NCBI GenBank assembly: GCA_937982495.1
Contig: CALJLX010000244.1
Coordinates: 1-6,762 of the forward strand
Reading direction: 5' to 3'
DNA: 6,762 nt
DNA from: an uncultured Desulfuromonas sp.
Lineage (GTDB): Bacteria; Desulfobacterota; Desulfuromonadia; Desulfuromonadales; Trichloromonadaceae
Shown here: positions 5,319-6,762 of the stretch, in pieces
Position numbering within the stretch: position 1 is the first letter of the stretch
Layout of the letters: every line of letters starts with the position of its first letter
Program-made: the position numbers and the translations under genes
Notes under the pieces: generated by a model
The model's input: only the letters and a program-made list of their open reading frames with translations
Database searches by the model: none
Told to the model about the DNA's origin: nothing

Positions 5319-6149
5319 ATGCCGAAGGTTCTTGCGCTTGTCGTCCTCCTGCTGGCCCTGGCTTCCCCCGCCTCCGCCGAAACGTTGAAATTCGCCCCCC
5401 TGCCCATGGAAAGCCCGGAAACCGTGGCCGGGCAGTGGAAACCGTTGCTGGAATATCTCAAAAAAAGCGTCGGGATCGAGTTGGTTATCGACTATTCGAC
5501 CAGCAACGACGAGATTCTCGGCAAATTCGAAGCGGGCAAGCTCGACCTGGCCTATCTCGGCCCCCTCCCTTACCTGCGCCTTAAAGATCGCTTCCCCCCG
5601 GCGCGCCCCCTGGTCATTTTTCATGAAGCGGATGGCCGACCCAGCTACACCTGCGCCCTGGTCGTCGCCGCCGACAGCGACCTGCGTCCCGAACAGCTGA
5701 CCGGGCGCAAGATCGCCTTGACCCAGCCTCTTTCCACCTGCGGTTTCTTTTCCATCTCCGGGTTGCTGCAGCAGGCCGGAATCCGCCTCGAAGAGGCCCG
5801 CTACCGCTATCTCGGCCCCCACGACGCCGTCGCCCTGGCGGTGGCGGGGGGGGAATTCGACGCCGGCGGGCTGAAATCCGCCATCGCCCGCAAGTACACC
5901 TCTCTGGGCTTGCGGATCATCGCCGAAACCGCCCCCTTGCCGGGACTGGCCCTGGTCGCCAACGGCGCCAGGGTTTCGGAAGAACGGATGGAGGCGATCC
6001 GTCGGGCGCTGCTGGCCGCCGACGAGACCGTCCGAAAAACCTGGGGGGACAATATCCGTCACGGCCTCAGCGCCGCCGTCGACGAAGATTACGCCGGGGC
6101 GCGAAAACTCCCTTACCGCGACCCCATCCCCACCCAGGGCAATTTCTGA
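5319..6149 (+). CDS. PhnD/TtrS-type periplasmic substrate-binding protein
   Basis: This gene encodes 276 residues. The N terminus is a clear Sec signal peptide (MPKVLALVVLLLALASPASA, cleavage expected before E21), so the product is periplasmic. No lipobox cysteine is present. The mature part shows the PhnD/SsuA/transferrin-type order: ETLKFAPLPMESPETVAGQW (21-40), KPLLEYLKKSVGIELVIDYS, then a KFEAGKLDLAYLGPLPYL block, a GRKIALTQPLSTCGFF segment with one cysteine, and a later AVAGGEFDAGGLKS block. Family members bind phosphonates, phosphite or other oxyanions, or act as the sensory domain of TtrS-type kinases. The residues that fix the ligand cannot be read reliably here. TGGAGG precedes the ATG by about 4 nt. 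The stop overlaps the start of the next gene (TGATG), and no permease or ATPase gene is seen, which favours a sensing role. Confidence 0.9.
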   Translation: MPKVLALVVLLLALASPASAETLKFAPLPMESPETVAGQWKPLLEYLKKSVGIELVIDYSTSNDEILGKFEAGKLDLAYLGPLPYLRLKDRFPPARPLVIFHEADGRPSYTCALVVAADSDLRPEQLTGRKIALTQPLSTCGFFSISGLLQQAGIRLEEARYRYLGPHDAVALAVAGGEFDAGGLKSAIARKYTSLGLRIIAETAPLPGLALVANGARVSEERMEAIRRALLAADETVRKTWGDNIRHGLSAAVDEDYAGARKLPYRDPIPTQGNF

Positions 6150-6762
6150 TGCGCCTGCTCATCGGAACCCTTCTCTTCGCCCTCGCCTGGAGTCTGTCCG
6201 TCTTCTTCCTGCACGATCAGTGGCAGGACCAGGAACGGCAACATCTGGCCGAGAACAATGTGGTCGCGGCCACCACTTACCAGGCGAGCGTGGCGACCTA
6301 TCACCTGGCCACGGAGATCCTCTTCGCCGAGATCATGCAGCACGACCAGGTTCTCGACACCTTCGCCGCCGGGGTCAAGGCCGTCGGCCCCGAACGCGAT
6401 CGCCGACGCGGCGCGCTCTACCGGCTGCTCGCCCCGACCTACACCCAGCTCAGGGAGCGGGGGATCCATCAGCTGCATTTTCACACCGCCGACGGCCACA
6501 GCTTTCTGCGCTTTCACGCCCCGCATCTCTGCGATGATCCCCTGTTCGAGGCGCGCCCCACCGTGCGCCTGGCCAACAGCGAACGCCGGCCGGTGTCCGG
6601 CTTCGAAGCGGGAAAAGTCGTTTCCGGCTTCCGCTACGTCTATCCGATCTTTCGCGGCAAGGAACATCTGGGGAGCGTAGAAACCAGCGTCACCTTCCGC
6701 TCGATCCGCGAAGCCATGACCAGCATCGATCCGACCCGGGAATATGCCCTGGTGCTGCGCCG
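6149..6762 (+). CDS. Membrane sensor with dCache_3-like domain, 3' end missing
   Basis: The ATG at 6149 shares its A with the TGA of the preceding gene, and the frame stays open to the window end, giving 204 codons. Residues 3-21 form a single hydrophobic helix (LLIGTLLFALAWSLSVFFL), followed by a helical periplasmic region (22-105) and a domain with QLHFHTADGHSFLRFHAPHL (108-127), NSERRPVSGFEAGKVVSGFR (143-162) and YPIFRGKEHLGSVETSVTF (165-183). That string of motifs is typical of double-Cache (dCache_3) sensor domains of histidine kinases, chemoreceptors and diguanylate cyclases. The output domain lies beyond the window, so the class cannot be given. AGGG about 9 nt upstream and the overlap suggest translational coupling to the PhnD-like gene, which probably supplies its binding partner. 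Confidence 0.85.
   Translation, partial: MRLLIGTLLFALAWSLSVFFLHDQWQDQERQHLAENNVVAATTYQASVATYHLATEILFAEIMQHDQVLDTFAAGVKAVGPERDRRRGALYRLLAPTYTQLRERGIHQLHFHTADGHSFLRFHAPHLCDDPLFEARPTVRLANSERRPVSGFEAGKVVSGFRYVYPIFRGKEHLGSVETSVTFRSIREAMTSIDPTREYALVLR

Noticed and set aside
4656..6062. Open frame of 468 codons on the minus strand
   Set aside because: It lies opposite two well-supported plus-strand genes, has a Gly/Gln/Asp-rich composition typical of the antisense of GC-rich codons, and shows no recognisable domain.
1..6762. CRISPR array, tRNA/rRNA genes, insertion sequences, toxin-antitoxin or defence genes
   Set aside because: No regularly spaced repeats, cloverleaf-type sequence, transposase motifs or defence-type domains were seen on either strand.

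Overview
This 6.76 kb window of high-GC DNA (roughly 60 to 65% GC by eye) is densely packed with bacterial chromosomal genes and shows no mobile-element, phage or CRISPR signature. The gene mix is an MgtC-type membrane protein, a membrane polyferredoxin, a ClsB-like phospholipase D protein, a PPOx-like flavin protein, and a PhnD-like binding protein beside a Cache-domain sensor. Together with the codon style this suggests a Gram-negative anaerobe of the Desulfuromonadales/Geobacter type. That assignment is inference; there is no rRNA or other marker gene in view.

Layout. (1) Bases 1-573 (+) hold the 3' part of an mgtC/sapB-family gene, which converges on a minus-strand block across a strong hairpin terminator (610-655). 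(2) The minus-strand block runs right to left from 4628 to 679: a ClsB-like cardiolipin synthase (4628-3438), an uncharacterised protein with a conserved C-terminal domain (3331-2762), a UPF0178/YaiI protein (2690-2241), a YceH/UPF0502 winged-helix protein (2142-1483) and a membrane 4Fe-4S protein (1353-679). Gaps of about 70 to 130 bp, separate terminators and separate promoter-like sites suggest several short transcripts rather than one operon. (3) From 4770 onward the genes run on the plus strand: a PPOx-like FMN-binding protein (4770-5243), a secreted PhnD-like binding protein (5319-6149) and the start of a membrane sensor with a dCache_3-like domain (6149 to the window edge). This last gene has no stop in the window.

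How the genes may work together. The clearest functional pair is the PhnD-like protein and the sensor, joined by a TGATG stop/start overlap. No transporter permease or ATPase is visible, so the binding protein may present a ligand to the sensor rather than to an ABC transporter. The minus-strand genes look like unrelated housekeeping or conserved-hypothetical genes.

Regulatory DNA is the other notable content. There is a 16-bp-arm AT-rich inverted repeat over the likely promoter of the 4Fe-4S gene, and a TGACCG/CGGTCA inverted repeat ahead of the PhnD-like gene. A terminator stem contains the stop codon of the ClsB-like gene, and an identical extended -10 type 10-mer lies upstream of two minus-strand genes. 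I found no convincing wholly new multi-gene system; the binding protein/sensor pair and the palindromic operator are the best leads.
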